DNA from: Leptospira paudalimensis
Lineage (GTDB): Bacteria > Spirochaetota > Leptospiria > Leptospirales > Leptospiraceae
DNA: 64,000 nt
Direction of reading: 5' to 3'
Assembly (NCBI RefSeq): GCF_026151345.1
Contig: NZ_JAMQPR010000001.1
Coordinates: 2,090,676-2,154,675, forward strand
Under the pieces are notes generated by a model, which made no database searches, had not been told where the DNA came from, and worked only from the letters and a program-made list of their open reading frames with translations. Below are positions 46,583-55,489 of the stretch, piece after piece. The stretch's first letter is position 1. Every line of letters starts with the position of its first letter. A program made the position numbers and the translations under genes.

Positions 46583-48835
46583 TCAACCGTGTAGTTTATG
46601 AAGCAACATTGAGCGCTTAATGTCCACTAAAGTTTTTGCGCCAGTCACACTCATTGCCTGTTTTAGTTCTTCCGAATATTTTTGTAAAAGAAATCGTATC
46701 CCCGCATCTTCCCCACCAACAAGTGAAATGGCAACTGGCCTCCCTACAAGGACAGAGGATGCCCCAAGAGCTAACATTTTGAACACATCCATACCGGAAC
46801 GAATTCCCCCATCTACAAGGACTGGGATTTTTCCATTAACGGCTTCCGCAATTTTAGGTAACACCCTGGCAGTTCCAGGCATTCCATCCAAAACTCGACC
46901 ACCATGATTCGATACAACAATTGCTGAGAATCCACCTTCCACTGCTAATTTTGCATCTTCTTCATTCATGATCCCTTTTAAGATAAAAGGAAGTTTCGTT
47001 TTTTCTCGGAGTTTCATGAGTTTCTCGAGAGGTCTTGTGACACTCGATAAATTCTTCTGAACCATGGTTTTAAAATTCACAGCATCGATGTCCATCCCGA
47101 TGGCGAACACTCCGTCCGATTCCGCTTGTAAAAATCGTTCGAGGAGCAAGAATTCATCTTCCCTTGGTTTACAAATGAGAATTCCTTTTCCAGAAACTTT
47201 TTTAAGTGCCTCTAACATGATTTTGTATTTTTCTGGAGAAGCACCATCACCAAGCCAAGCGAGGCTTCCATTTTGTGCAAAGGACCGAACAACAGTTAAG
47301 GCATAATCTGCATCGGTCATCACAAAATTCATATTGGTTCCCACACCAGTCATCGGTGCGGCCATAATCGGAGTTTTTAAATCAAAACCTAAAAATTTGG
47401 AATGAATGTCTGGACTTACATGATCGCGAATGTAACCAGGTAGGATTTTAAATTCAGAAAGAGCTTCATGATTATCCTGAAATGTTTCCATAAGGCCAAC
47501 ACCACCCATTCCAGGTATCCCAGATGCACAATTTTTCCCATCACAAACCTTACAGACCCAACATATATCCTTTCCAAATCGAATCCGAGCTTGGTCTCCC
47601 ATTTCTTTTTCGGTGATCGAAAATTGTTCATCTACCTCAAAAACAATGGTTTGTTTTACATTTTCAAAAACGAGTTCTGCTTCTTTTAAACTATCAGAAA
47701 CAATGATCACGTGACCCGACTTATCAATGTTATTTGTCGGTTCTTTAATAATATCTCCAGGTTTGGATTGCAAAAAAACTTCGGATACACCTTCAATTTT
47801 TTTGATTTCTTCTACACCACGTATGGAAATCAGTTTTCCTGGTTTGGAAAGCAAGGATCTTTCAATGGACACTCGATTGACAACTGGCTCTAAATTGTCT
47901 GGTGTTTCTCCAAGTGAGATGAGAAGTGCGGCCCGATTTAGATTCACCCCTGTTGATAAAGGATAGGTGAATGCTGACATAAAACCACCAGAAAGCCTAG
48001 CGGCAATCTCTCCAATTTTTACACCTTGTTTTGTGACTTTTATATCACCTTTCCCAGCGCCCAAGTGGATTCCAAGTGCTCTCATCCCGCCTGCCATCAC
48101 TCGTTCCACTTCATCCAATACATCTTTTGGCATCGCCGAAGGCATGTTATGCCCTACTTCGATAAAATATGGTTCTCTTTCAATGATACGATCGGCAATC
48201 CCTGTCATATGGATTTGGCCTTGGAATGCTAAAGCATCAACTGAGAGTTCAGGTCCTTCCATGTATTCTTCTAAAATCAATTCACCTGTGGGGCAAAACC
48301 GTTTTGCATGACGGAAGGCAACTTGTAAGTCGTCACGGTTTGTGACCTTAATCACACCACGAGCTCCCATATTATCAGCTGGTTTCATGACAAGAGGAAA
48401 GGTTAATTCATCTAACGCATCTTTTGCGTCCTGCATCGACCACACAGGTGCAAAACGAGGGATGGGAAGCCCAAATTCTTTTAGGCGTTTTCGCATCTTC
48501 ACTTTATTGGATGCAGCTTCTGCATCAACAAATCGAATGCCAGGGAGTTGTAAAGCAGAGGCAACAGCGGCCACTGTCATACTTGCATCTGTACCTGCTG
48601 TGATCACACCATGGATAGTCGTTTTTTGGGAAAATTTCTTAGCCTCACGTACCATACCCTCCACATCCTTTGTGGACATGAGAATAGTTTCGTCAGCAAT
48701 TTGGAATCCAATCGAAGTGGGATTCATATCAGCAACAACTGTATGCAAACGCATTGTTTTTGCTGTTTGGATGATGGGAACCTGTAACAACCCTCCTCCG
48801 ATAATGAGGATTGTTTTTCCTTCAACTGATTTCAA
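46583..48835 (-). CDS. ATP-grasp domain fused to FMN-dependent alpha-hydroxy-acid dehydrogenase
   Basis: A 750-aa two-part protein. Residues about 1-330 are an ATP-grasp ligase: GGGLLQVPIIQTAK (N-terminal Rossmann-like), KADNMGARGVIKV-like phosphate loop near 160, ILEEYMEGPELSVDAL near 195, GEIAARLSGGFMSAF near 280. After an alpha/beta stretch, ICWVCKVCDGKNCASG near 425 carries four close cysteines. Residues about 470-750 are an FMN alpha-hydroxy-acid dehydrogenase barrel: MAAPMTGVG, VVSNHGGRVLDGMPG (catalytic His) near 655, PVLVDGGIRSGMDVFKMLAL, ASSVLVGRPVA. The start is a TTG overlapping the mnmA stop. Substrates are unknown; the fusion is unusual. Confidence 0.85.
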   Translation of the reverse strand: MKSVEGKTILIIGGGLLQVPIIQTAKTMRLHTVVADMNPTSIGFQIADETILMSTKDVEGMVREAKKFSQKTTIHGVITAGTDASMTVAAVASALQLPGIRFVDAEAASNKVKMRKRLKEFGLPIPRFAPVWSMQDAKDALDELTFPLVMKPADNMGARGVIKVTNRDDLQVAFRHAKRFCPTGELILEEYMEGPELSVDALAFQGQIHMTGIADRIIEREPYFIEVGHNMPSAMPKDVLDEVERVMAGGMRALGIHLGAGKGDIKVTKQGVKIGEIAARLSGGFMSAFTYPLSTGVNLNRAALLISLGETPDNLEPVVNRVSIERSLLSKPGKLISIRGVEEIKKIEGVSEVFLQSKPGDIIKEPTNNIDKSGHVIIVSDSLKEAELVFENVKQTIVFEVDEQFSITEKEMGDQARIRFGKDICWVCKVCDGKNCASGIPGMGGVGLMETFQDNHEALSEFKILPGYIRDHVSPDIHSKFLGFDLKTPIMAAPMTGVGTNMNFVMTDADYALTVVRSFAQNGSLAWLGDGASPEKYKIMLEALKKVSGKGILICKPREDEFLLLERFLQAESDGVFAIGMDIDAVNFKTMVQKNLSSVTRPLEKLMKLREKTKLPFILKGIMNEEDAKLAVEGGFSAIVVSNHGGRVLDGMPGTARVLPKIAEAVNGKIPVLVDGGIRSGMDVFKMLALGASSVLVGRPVAISLVGGEDAGIRFLLQKYSEELKQAMSVTGAKTLVDIKRSMLLHKLHG

Positions 48836-49974
48836 ATGGGAACACTCTCCCTAGAAACTTCAATGTTTGATTTCACTTTACGTGTGATGGAACCTTTTTG
48901 GATGATTCCACCGGCATATAGATAATCTCCGTTTGTTGGATAAAACGTAGCGGACTGACCAGGTGTTACACTTTTTACATCTTCTAAAAATTCAACTTTC
49001 CAAGTATCACCAAGTGAAGTCACCTTACAATGAACAGGTGCACTTCTATACCGAATTTGTACCTTCATCTCAAGAGATTGTCCTGGAGACAGAGGTTCTA
49101 ATGCTTGGTAGGTGATTTCTTCTAAAACAAAAGATTCAGAAACAGTTTCTTCTTCCTCTCCTAATATAACAGTTCCATCATCTTCAATGGAAAGAACATA
49201 GAGTGGATTTTTCCAAGCGATCCCAAGGCCTTTTCTTTGGCCAATGGTGAAACCTTCCTTTCCTTGGTGTTTGCCAATGATTTGGCCAGAAGCTAATTTA
49301 AAAAATCCTGGGGTAAACTGAATTCCCTTTTTTTTAAGGAAAGACCTATAATCGTTTTCTGGGATAAAACAAATTTCTTGTGACTCTGGTTTTTCGGCAA
49401 CGGGCAGCCCCATACGTTTGGCGATTTCTCGGACTTGTGCCTTGTCCATCTCACCTAAAGGGAAAACTGTATTTTTGATATTTTCTTGGGACAAACCGTA
49501 CAGGTAGTACGTTTGGTTTTTTTTCATATCAACTGCATTCCGAATGGCATACCTACCATCCACTTCAATCACTCGTGCATAATGGCCAGTGGCGATTTTA
49601 TCAATTCCTAATTTTTTGGCTTGTTCAAACAAAGCACCAAACTTCACAAAGGTGTTACACTCTACACAAGGATTTGGTGTTCGTCCATCTTTATAATCGC
49701 TGATAAAACGATCGATCACTCGTTCTCCAAATACCTTTTCCATTTTGATGACGTAAAACGGAATGTTTAAAGAAAGACCTACATCACGGGCATCCCGAAT
49801 GTCTTCTGGGGAACAACAGGATTTTTTAGTGGTATCACAAGCAGGTGCTTCGTATTCCCAAGTCCTAAGATTGACACCAATGACATCGTAACCTTCTTCC
49901 ATGAGAAGGCCTGCTGCAACAGCACTGTCTACGCCACCACTCATCGCCACTATGATTTTTTCTTTTTCTTTCAC
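48832..49974 (-). CDS. mnmA: tRNA-specific 2-thiouridylase MnmA
   Basis: A 380-aa enzyme that makes 2-thiouridine at wobble U34 of tRNA Lys, Glu and Gln. The PP-loop VAMSGGVDSAVAAGLL is near residue 8, the nucleophile-type Cys is in PNPCVECNTFVKFG near 100 and the second in SQEICFIPENDY near 195. C-terminal beta domains follow (GKHQGKEGFTIGQRKGLGIA). GTG at 49974, one base after the upstream stop, gives the normal length; TTG at 50001 would overlap the aspartyl protease gene. The stop overlaps the next gene. Confidence 0.93.
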   Translation of the reverse strand: MKEKEKIIVAMSGGVDSAVAAGLLMEEGYDVIGVNLRTWEYEAPACDTTKKSCCSPEDIRDARDVGLSLNIPFYVIKMEKVFGERVIDRFISDYKDGRTPNPCVECNTFVKFGALFEQAKKLGIDKIATGHYARVIEVDGRYAIRNAVDMKKNQTYYLYGLSQENIKNTVFPLGEMDKAQVREIAKRMGLPVAEKPESQEICFIPENDYRSFLKKKGIQFTPGFFKLASGQIIGKHQGKEGFTIGQRKGLGIAWKNPLYVLSIEDDGTVILGEEEETVSESFVLEEITYQALEPLSPGQSLEMKVQIRYRSAPVHCKVTSLGDTWKVEFLEDVKSVTPGQSATFYPTNGDYLYAGGIIQKGSITRKVKSNIEVSRESVPI

Positions 49975-49975
49975 C

Positions 49976-50866
49976 TTAGTTCTCTTGGTGGATGATCCCA
50001 ATACGGTTCCGAGAAAAATCCCAAAACAGAGGACGAGTCCTCAAAATACCAAGCCCAATCACCCAACCCTCTTCCTTATCCTTGTCCCCTGATAAATGGA
50101 AATTCTCAAGTGAAATTCCTGTGAGAAACTCTACGTTCTGGTAATCTTCCCGAAATCCTGATTTGGCAATGAGAGTCAGTGGTTCCATGGACCTCCAGTG
50201 GTTCATGATGAGAATGGAATTCCCTGGCCGAAAGACCCTCCTTTCCCCTAAAAACTCATCGTCCCCTCCTTTTGGTAAGAGACTAAGAGAAGCACCTGTA
50301 TCGATGTGGGCAAAGGATTGGAAGGATTTTGGGTATTCAAAGGATACAAATGTATGTTCTCCTTTCTGTTTGGTCACAAGGATTTTCAATTGGGTGCCGA
50401 GGTATGCATCAGGGTGGACACAAAAAGGTGAATTTTCCGAAAACCAATACAATTCCCTTTGGTCCCAAAAGATACAAGTCCCTCGGAAAAAATCAAGGCC
50501 CACAAGTCCTTGGATACCTTTGGGTAAAATCCCCTCTCCCCTTCGGATCGTCACAACTTGTCCACCAATTTGGAATTCTTTGGAAATGGCAGAATCTGAT
50601 CCTTCATAAAAACTGATATTAGAACCTGTATCCCATAAAAAAGAAAAGGTTTCATTCCCTGATTGGAACCCAAGGAGTAAAAGGGAAATCCCAGTATCTA
50701 ACACTTGTATTTTGGTATGCGGAGGAAGGCTTCGAGGAAAACGAAAAGGAGAAGGAATCGTTTCTGATGTTTTGAATTCTTTTTTTGTGGGGGTTGGCAG
50801 ACACACCCACAAACAGATGCTAAGAGAGACTAAACCAATTTTTTGATACAACGAGAATGTGGGCAT
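49976..50866 (-). CDS. Bilobal pepsin/retropepsin-like aspartyl protease, exported
   Basis: A 296-aa protein with an N-terminal signal or anchor (IGLVSLSICLWVCLP). Two aspartyl-protease active-site motifs are visible: FLWDTGSNISF (DTG at 79-81) and AHIDTGASLSLLP (DTG at 189-191), each followed about 40-75 residues later by a hydrophobic-hydrophobic-Gly element (GLVGLDF; WVIGLG). Two DTG lobes in one chain resemble pepsin, whereas most bacterial relatives have one. A third DTG string at 57-59 lies in a strand and is probably accidental. It would act in the periplasm. Start ATG 50866 overlaps the upstream 75-aa gene by 37 bp. Confidence 0.72.
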   Translation of the reverse strand: MPTFSLYQKIGLVSLSICLWVCLPTPTKKEFKTSETIPSPFRFPRSLPPHTKIQVLDTGISLLLLGFQSGNETFSFLWDTGSNISFYEGSDSAISKEFQIGGQVVTIRRGEGILPKGIQGLVGLDFFRGTCIFWDQRELYWFSENSPFCVHPDAYLGTQLKILVTKQKGEHTFVSFEYPKSFQSFAHIDTGASLSLLPKGGDDEFLGERRVFRPGNSILIMNHWRSMEPLTLIAKSGFREDYQNVEFLTGISLENFHLSGDKDKEEGWVIGLGILRTRPLFWDFSRNRIGIIHQEN

Positions 50867-51057
50867 CTGGAATAATCTACCGTACAATCTCTATATTCAA
50901 TCCCTGTGTTTGCATCTTTTGTTTTGTATTCAATGAAACAAGAGTAAGGTTGGAAATTGAAGGAAGACAACCCGAGGGCACGGTTACGGATGGATTCGTA
51001 CACATCTGAAGGAACAGAAGGAGAAAGGTCTTTGAGTAGGTATGCAGGTTCTGCCAT
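50830..51057 (-). CDS. Small protein of 75 aa, Cys-containing
   Basis: A 75-aa protein beginning MAEPAYLLKDLSPSVPSDVY, with C-terminal YRDCTVDYSRCPHSRC. It fills the gap between the GGDEF gene and the aspartyl protease in the same direction, and overlaps the latter by 37 bp. The CPHSRC ending and another Cys upstream could bind a metal. The ribosome site is weak (GGGTAGAG before the ATG). I do not recognise it; it may be real by position and composition. Confidence 0.5.
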   Translation of the reverse strand: MAEPAYLLKDLSPSVPSDVYESIRNRALGLSSFNFQPYSCFIEYKTKDANTGIEYRDCTVDYSRCPHSRCIKKLV

Positions 51058-51079
51058 ACTCTACCCATCGGCTATTTTC

Positions 51080-52141
51080 CTAATCTTTATAACAAATTGT
51101 GCGGTTTCGACCAGAATGTTTAGCTTGGTACAGGGCTTTGTCCGCACGTTCAATGAGGTCTTTATTGTTTCTGTCAGTCGCACGAAAACTAGAAACTCCA
51201 ACGGAAAGTGTGACTTTTAAGTCAGAACCATCATTTGGATTTTTGACCACCATCTCTTCCACTGCTTTACGGATCTCTTCGCCTTTGGCAATCGCTTCCT
51301 CTTCTGTGGCACCAGGCATCACAAGGCAAAACTCTTCCCCGCCATACCGCGCAGGGATATGGTGGCGCTGTGCCTTCCCAATGAGTTGTTTTGCCACTTC
51401 GATGAGGACAACATCCCCGGCTTGGTGGCCATAGGTATCATTGAACGTTTTGAATTTGTCCACATCGGTAAATAAAAGCGATAATTTGGTACCTTTTTTA
51501 CGGCAACGTTCCATTTCTTCTTTGAGTTTGGTTTGGAAGTAGTGATGGATTTTTAAACCCGTCATCATATCCACTGTGGCAAGTTCATAGAGTCTTGCAT
51601 TGTCCACGGCAATCCCTGCAAGGTTGGCAAGTGTTGTCATAAATTCTTTTTCATCTTCCAAAAATTCTTCGGAAGTCATCTTGTCCCCAAGGACAAGTAA
51701 TCCATTGACCTTACCTTTTGCATTGAGAGGGACAAGGATTTCTGCTCCCATTTTGCGAAGGTACACGATATCAGGAATTTTGTTTAGGACTTCCATTTGT
51801 AGGATTTGGTCCATTGTGATGGCCTTCGGTTTTTCTTCAAAATAATGGATGAGTGGGCTATCGATTTTGATTTCGTAGTTTTGTTCGTCTGGGCTTAACT
51901 CAAATCCTTTGATGGATTGGGGTTCTAATTTAAAAATTCCTAGGTCAATTTCTGGCTCAAGGTACATGGCAGCATGCAGGGTCTGCAACTGCGCCAAACA
52001 GATGTTAAGAATTGCATCAATTAAATACTTATAGTCTAACGTGGAATTTAATGCACGGGAGATTTCCAGTAGTTGTTTTTGGTCGTAGATTTTTTTTTCG
52101 TAATGCTCAAAAACGATATCAGTGTTTTCTTTAAAAGACAA
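51080..52141 (-). CDS. GAF-GGDEF diguanylate cyclase
   Basis: A 353-aa cytoplasmic protein. Residues about 20-180 look like a GAF sensor (YLIDAILNICLAQLQTLHAA; ANLAGIAVDNARLYELA). Residues about 185-350 are a GGDEF domain with the intact active site RYGGEEFCLVMPGA near 280 and DKFKTFNDTYGHQAGDVVL near 235. The inhibitory I-site RxxD is replaced (RHHI before PARYGGEEF), so product inhibition may be absent. It would make c-di-GMP. The start is TTG at 52141, with no better in-frame start. It heads the leftward cluster that includes a PilZ-like protein. Confidence 0.9.
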   Translation of the reverse strand: MSFKENTDIVFEHYEKKIYDQKQLLEISRALNSTLDYKYLIDAILNICLAQLQTLHAAMYLEPEIDLGIFKLEPQSIKGFELSPDEQNYEIKIDSPLIHYFEEKPKAITMDQILQMEVLNKIPDIVYLRKMGAEILVPLNAKGKVNGLLVLGDKMTSEEFLEDEKEFMTTLANLAGIAVDNARLYELATVDMMTGLKIHHYFQTKLKEEMERCRKKGTKLSLLFTDVDKFKTFNDTYGHQAGDVVLIEVAKQLIGKAQRHHIPARYGGEEFCLVMPGATEEEAIAKGEEIRKAVEEMVVKNPNDGSDLKVTLSVGVSSFRATDRNNKDLIERADKALYQAKHSGRNRTICYKD

Positions 52142-52270
52142 AACGCACCGCCAGAATTCTATATAAGATAGGAATCATTCGTTCTATTTGACACCTGTAA
52201 AGTAAGATTTATGCGGAAATCGATAAATTTCAGTCGGGTAGTAAAAAGGAAAGTTTCTGTATTCATTTTG

Positions 52271-52298
52271 TTGACAATAAACGAATCTTAAAAATAAT
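52271..52298 (+). promoter_or_regulatory. Promoter of the initiator tRNA gene
   Basis: Consensus TTGACA at 52271-52276 and AATAAT at 52293-52298 are 16 bp apart, ten bases before the tRNA 5' end. The spacing and boxes fit a strong sigma-70 promoter. Confidence 0.7.
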
Positions 52299-52306
52299 GG
52301 TCGTAT

Positions 52307-52381
<75 letters not shown>

Positions 52382-52387
52382 CCGTTA

Positions 52388-53179
52388 TTATCCCTTTCCC
52401 AATTCTTTACTTCTCTCTGTTGCTCTCCGAACAGCATCCCGAACTGCGGTAGAAAAACCGCCTCGTTCCAAAGCATCCAGTCCATGAATGGTAGTCCCAC
52501 CAGGGGAAGTCACCCAATTGCGCACTTCCATTGGATGGAGGGTGTGGTCTTTGGAACGTAACTCACGGAAATACACAAGAGTTCCTTCCATTGTCTCCAT
52601 CGCAAGACCTAAGGATTCCTCATAACTTAGCCCTTCTTGTAACCCTGCTTCAGCCATCGCTTGTAAAAACGTGAGCACATAGGCAGGACCAGACCCTGAC
52701 AATCCAGTGACCGCATCCATCAGGGATTCCTTACCAATACGGATTGTTTCCCCCATCCCATAAAAAAGTCGTTCGGTATGGGACACAGCTTCGTCCTCAC
52801 AATAATACCCCATCGCACCTCGATTGGACACGAGTGGTAAATTCGGCATCACTCTTACGCAGGTGGATCCCATTGGAGCGGCATTCACCAACTGTCCATA
52901 GGAAATACCAGCTGCAATGGAAACAAAAATCGCCGGTTTCGTAAATTCTCCAAGGACAGGTTCCACAAGATTTGGTTTCACTGCGATCACAAACAAACCA
53001 GCTTCCTTTTCTAATGCATCCAAGGTAGAAACCAAACTAACACCTTCGATAGGAGATTGTTTTAGGTTGGGATCAAACGCGAAAAGTTTTGTACCTTGGG
53101 CCACAAGTGCTTTGGCAATGGCCCCTCCCATTTTCCCAAGTCCAACCATCCCAACTGTTTTAAACGGAGTGTATGCCAT
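52388..53179 (-). CDS. proC: Pyrroline-5-carboxylate reductase
   Basis: A 263-aa enzyme of proline biosynthesis, reducing 1-pyrroline-5-carboxylate with NAD(P)H. The N-terminal Rossmann motif VGMVGLGKMGGAIAKAL is at residue 10, MPNLPLVSNRGAMGYY near 110 and the family signature LSGSGPAYVLTFLQAMAEAG near 165. VTSPGGTTIHGLDALERGGF near 225 is also conserved. Starting at ATG 53179 gives the usual length and overlaps yggS by 20 bp. The pairing with yggS is common in bacteria. Confidence 0.93.
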   Translation of the reverse strand: MAYTPFKTVGMVGLGKMGGAIAKALVAQGTKLFAFDPNLKQSPIEGVSLVSTLDALEKEAGLFVIAVKPNLVEPVLGEFTKPAIFVSIAAGISYGQLVNAAPMGSTCVRVMPNLPLVSNRGAMGYYCEDEAVSHTERLFYGMGETIRIGKESLMDAVTGLSGSGPAYVLTFLQAMAEAGLQEGLSYEESLGLAMETMEGTLVYFRELRSKDHTLHPMEVRNWVTSPGGTTIHGLDALERGGFSTAVRDAVRRATERSKELGKG

Positions 53180-53858
53180 AATCCCTTTCTCCAAATATTT
53201 TTGATCCAATCCGAACAAAGTTTGATCCAAGTTCCACTGCTAACACATAATCCCCACTCATACCCATCGAAAGTTTTTGTTCTGGAAAATGTTCTTCACG
53301 GAACTGAGCCAATTTTGTAAAAACCTCTTTTGTTTGAATGGGATCTCCCGAAGAAGGTCCCATTCCCATAAACCCTTCCCAAATACAATACTCGTTCTGG
53401 TATTTGTTTAACTCATCTTTGTTTGTTAGAATCGTTTCTAAACTAAAACCATGTTTGCTATGTTCATTCGTCAGGTTTGTTTGTAAAAAATAACGTATTT
53501 TCTTTTTTTCTTTTTCAGCTCGTTTTAAAAGTTCACCAAGGCTAGAAAAAGATCCCACACCATGTGTATAAGAAAAAATACCAAATAACTTACGTAAGGT
53601 TCCAGATTGGACCGGTCCAATGTGATGGACATGTACACTTGATTCTGACTCTGGAAATTCCTCTCTCAATCGAGTGAACTTATCAATGGCTTCTGGGATG
53701 TAATTTTCTCCAAATTCTCGAATCCCTTGGAGGTAAGCTTCCTTCACCACTTCATAGGGTTTGGTTTTGGAAACTGCGATGAGAGTTGGAGGATTCCCTT
53801 TGGAAAGGGAATTCATTTCGTTTTGGATGGACTGGTAAACTGAGATGTAATCTGACAC
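53160..53858 (-). CDS. yggS: YggS family PLP-binding protein
   Basis: A 232-aa protein of the alanine-racemase-like YggS/PROSC group that binds and balances pyridoxal phosphate. PPTLIAVSKTKPYEVVKEAY near residue 25 holds the PLP Lys, FGENYIPEAIDKF follows, HHIGPVQSGTLRKLFGIF has the usual HxIGxLQxxK-like segment with Pro and Ser in place of Leu and Asn, and MSGDYVLAVELGSNFVRIGSKIFGER closes the barrel (S-x-D and RIG). It is three bases from the upstream gene and overlaps proC. Confidence 0.9.
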   Translation of the reverse strand: MSDYISVYQSIQNEMNSLSKGNPPTLIAVSKTKPYEVVKEAYLQGIREFGENYIPEAIDKFTRLREEFPESESSVHVHHIGPVQSGTLRKLFGIFSYTHGVGSFSSLGELLKRAEKEKKKIRYFLQTNLTNEHSKHGFSLETILTNKDELNKYQNEYCIWEGFMGMGPSSGDPIQTKEVFTKLAQFREEHFPEQKLSMGMSGDYVLAVELGSNFVRIGSKIFGERDYGIHSV

Positions 53859-53860
53859 GA

Positions 53861-54670
53861 TTACTTAGCTAAAGCTTTTTCTAAGGAATCGATTCTACGT
53901 TCAATCTCCAAAAATCGTTTTTCATTTCGATCATTGGAAGAGTTTAGTTTTTGTTCCACTTCTTTCATCCGCACTTCTAAGGAAGACGAATTCCCAGATT
54001 GTTTGGATGATGTCTTTTTACTCACACTCGTTTCTTTGTAAGTTGTGGATTGTGATTTATGACTGAGTTTGGAATTTGTTTTTTTACGTTTCGACTTTGG
54101 ACTAACAGTGGAAGTTTCTTTGACAAGTTTTCCTTGTTTTGATTTTTCAACCGTTGTTTTAGGTTCCGAACTCAACTCTTCTTTGTTTTTGGAAGTGACT
54201 TGTGTTGTTTCATCCAAAGATTGTTTTTTCACAACTTCCTTTGTTTTTGGCTTTGGTGATTCTTTGGTTTCTTTGGGAGAAATTTGTTCTTCGACTTGGT
54301 CTAGTTTTTCTTGTAACCGAGAACCACTGTCTTTTGTTTCTCTTGTTTTGGCACCGTTTGCAACAGAGACTGACCTAGGCCTTTCCGAATCTGGTTCCAT
54401 ATCTTCCAAACTAGGAAGGTCAGGGAGTTTCGACCGGTCTTCACTCGTTTCTCTCGCATTCGACTCGTCCATAAGATCCTTCGGAGGAGTCATGGAATCG
54501 GGTGCTTTGGAGATTTCTCGGTCCACCATCTCAACTTCTTTGTTTTTTCCGATGGTTTGGAGCTTTTGGTAAATTTCATTCCTATAGATAAATGCGAAAA
54601 TGAACGATGAAAGAAGTAGGACCACTAGAATGGCAGTTGTGAGTATTTTCAAATTGTCGCGGCGGCCCAT
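53861..54670 (-). CDS. Single-pass membrane protein with Ser/Lys-rich tail and coiled coil
   Basis: A 269-aa protein. A basic start (MGRRDN) precedes one hydrophobic helix (ILTTAILVVLLLSSFIFAFI), then about 180 residues of low-complexity Ser/Lys/Thr/Glu sequence, and a C-terminal coiled coil (VRMKEVEQKLNSSNDRNEKR and the following IERRIDSLEKAL). The type II topology puts the tail in the periplasm. Not recognised. It lies 2 bp before yggS. Confidence 0.72.
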   Translation of the reverse strand: MGRRDNLKILTTAILVVLLLSSFIFAFIYRNEIYQKLQTIGKNKEVEMVDREISKAPDSMTPPKDLMDESNARETSEDRSKLPDLPSLEDMEPDSERPRSVSVANGAKTRETKDSGSRLQEKLDQVEEQISPKETKESPKPKTKEVVKKQSLDETTQVTSKNKEELSSEPKTTVEKSKQGKLVKETSTVSPKSKRKKTNSKLSHKSQSTTYKETSVSKKTSSKQSGNSSSLEVRMKEVEQKLNSSNDRNEKRFLEIERRIDSLEKALAK

Positions 54671-54739
54671 GACGTGCGGATTCCTTTCCTTTGATACGGA
54701 TAGAGTACACGTTTTTGCGCTTTCGAAAAGTGAGAAATC

Positions 54740-55489
54740 ATGCAGATCATAAAAAAAATCACATTCTTTCTAGGTTTCTTACTGAGTTTTGTCAGTCTTC
54801 TGTCTCTTCCGAGACCCCATGACCCAGACGAACTTGGCCGCGTCCAGATTTTAAAATCAGCTTTGGCAATGGACACTCATTACCTACTCTACCTTGTCGA
54901 AGACTTTGAAGGTGAAAGGCCATGGGATTTTTACCGTGTGGATTCCTTTTTGGCTGAAACACAATTTGCCGCCTCCGTTGCCAAATCAGATGCGTTTTTA
55001 GAAGAAACAAAATTACTAAAAGAATCAGGTTATCCCAACTTACAAAACCAAACCAGTTTCCTATTACAAAGTTATGTAGAAAACCCAAGACTTGATCATT
55101 GGGAAATCAGACCCAAAGAACCAGTCCTACTCCCATTAGGGATGCCCATCCAAGGGATCCTTTGGGTGTATTCAGAAGGTCATCATATCAATTTGAGTAT
55201 GGGCCTTTCACAAAAAAAATCAAAGGATTTGTATTTTGATTTGGGAACTCTCAATTTTGTAGGTTGGCGAAGGCTTGAATTTAAAATCACTTTGCCAAAA
55301 GAAAATACGAGGCTCATCCAATCGATGTCGTTTCCTATCTCGTTTGCTTCTTTCCGATTAAAAAGTTTGGCTTCTCAAAAAAAAGGTGAGTTCCATTTGT
55401 ATTTTGATAATCTTTGTTTTGTGATTGATAAACGTACTTTTAGTTATCCAGGTTCGGAAGTGAATGATACTTGGGGTAACAAACGCTAA
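54740..55489 (+). CDS. FlaA-family flagellar filament sheath protein
   Basis: A 249-aa exported protein (signal IKKITFFLGFLLSFVSLLS). The core follows the FlaA family: YLVEDFEGERPWDFYRVDSF near residue 52, LPLGMPIQGILWVYSEGHHI near 135 and YFDLGTLNFVGWRRLEFKIT near 165, ending with FDNLCFVIDKRTF near 220. FlaA forms the sheath of spirochaete periplasmic flagella. Leptospira has flaA1 and flaA2; which paralogue this is, or whether it is a third, cannot be decided here. Its stop is immediately followed by waaA, an unusual setting for a flagellar gene. Confidence 0.78.
   Translation: MQIIKKITFFLGFLLSFVSLLSLPRPHDPDELGRVQILKSALAMDTHYLLYLVEDFEGERPWDFYRVDSFLAETQFAASVAKSDAFLEETKLLKESGYPNLQNQTSFLLQSYVENPRLDHWEIRPKEPVLLPLGMPIQGILWVYSEGHHINLSMGLSQKKSKDLYFDLGTLNFVGWRRLEFKITLPKENTRLIQSMSFPISFASFRLKSLASQKKGEFHLYFDNLCFVIDKRTFSYPGSEVNDTWGNKR

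Noticed and set aside
50877..51068. Alternative 63-codon frame overlapping the 75-aa gene
   Set aside because: Cannot be real together with the 75-aa frame; the latter ends in a Cys motif and fits between its neighbours better.
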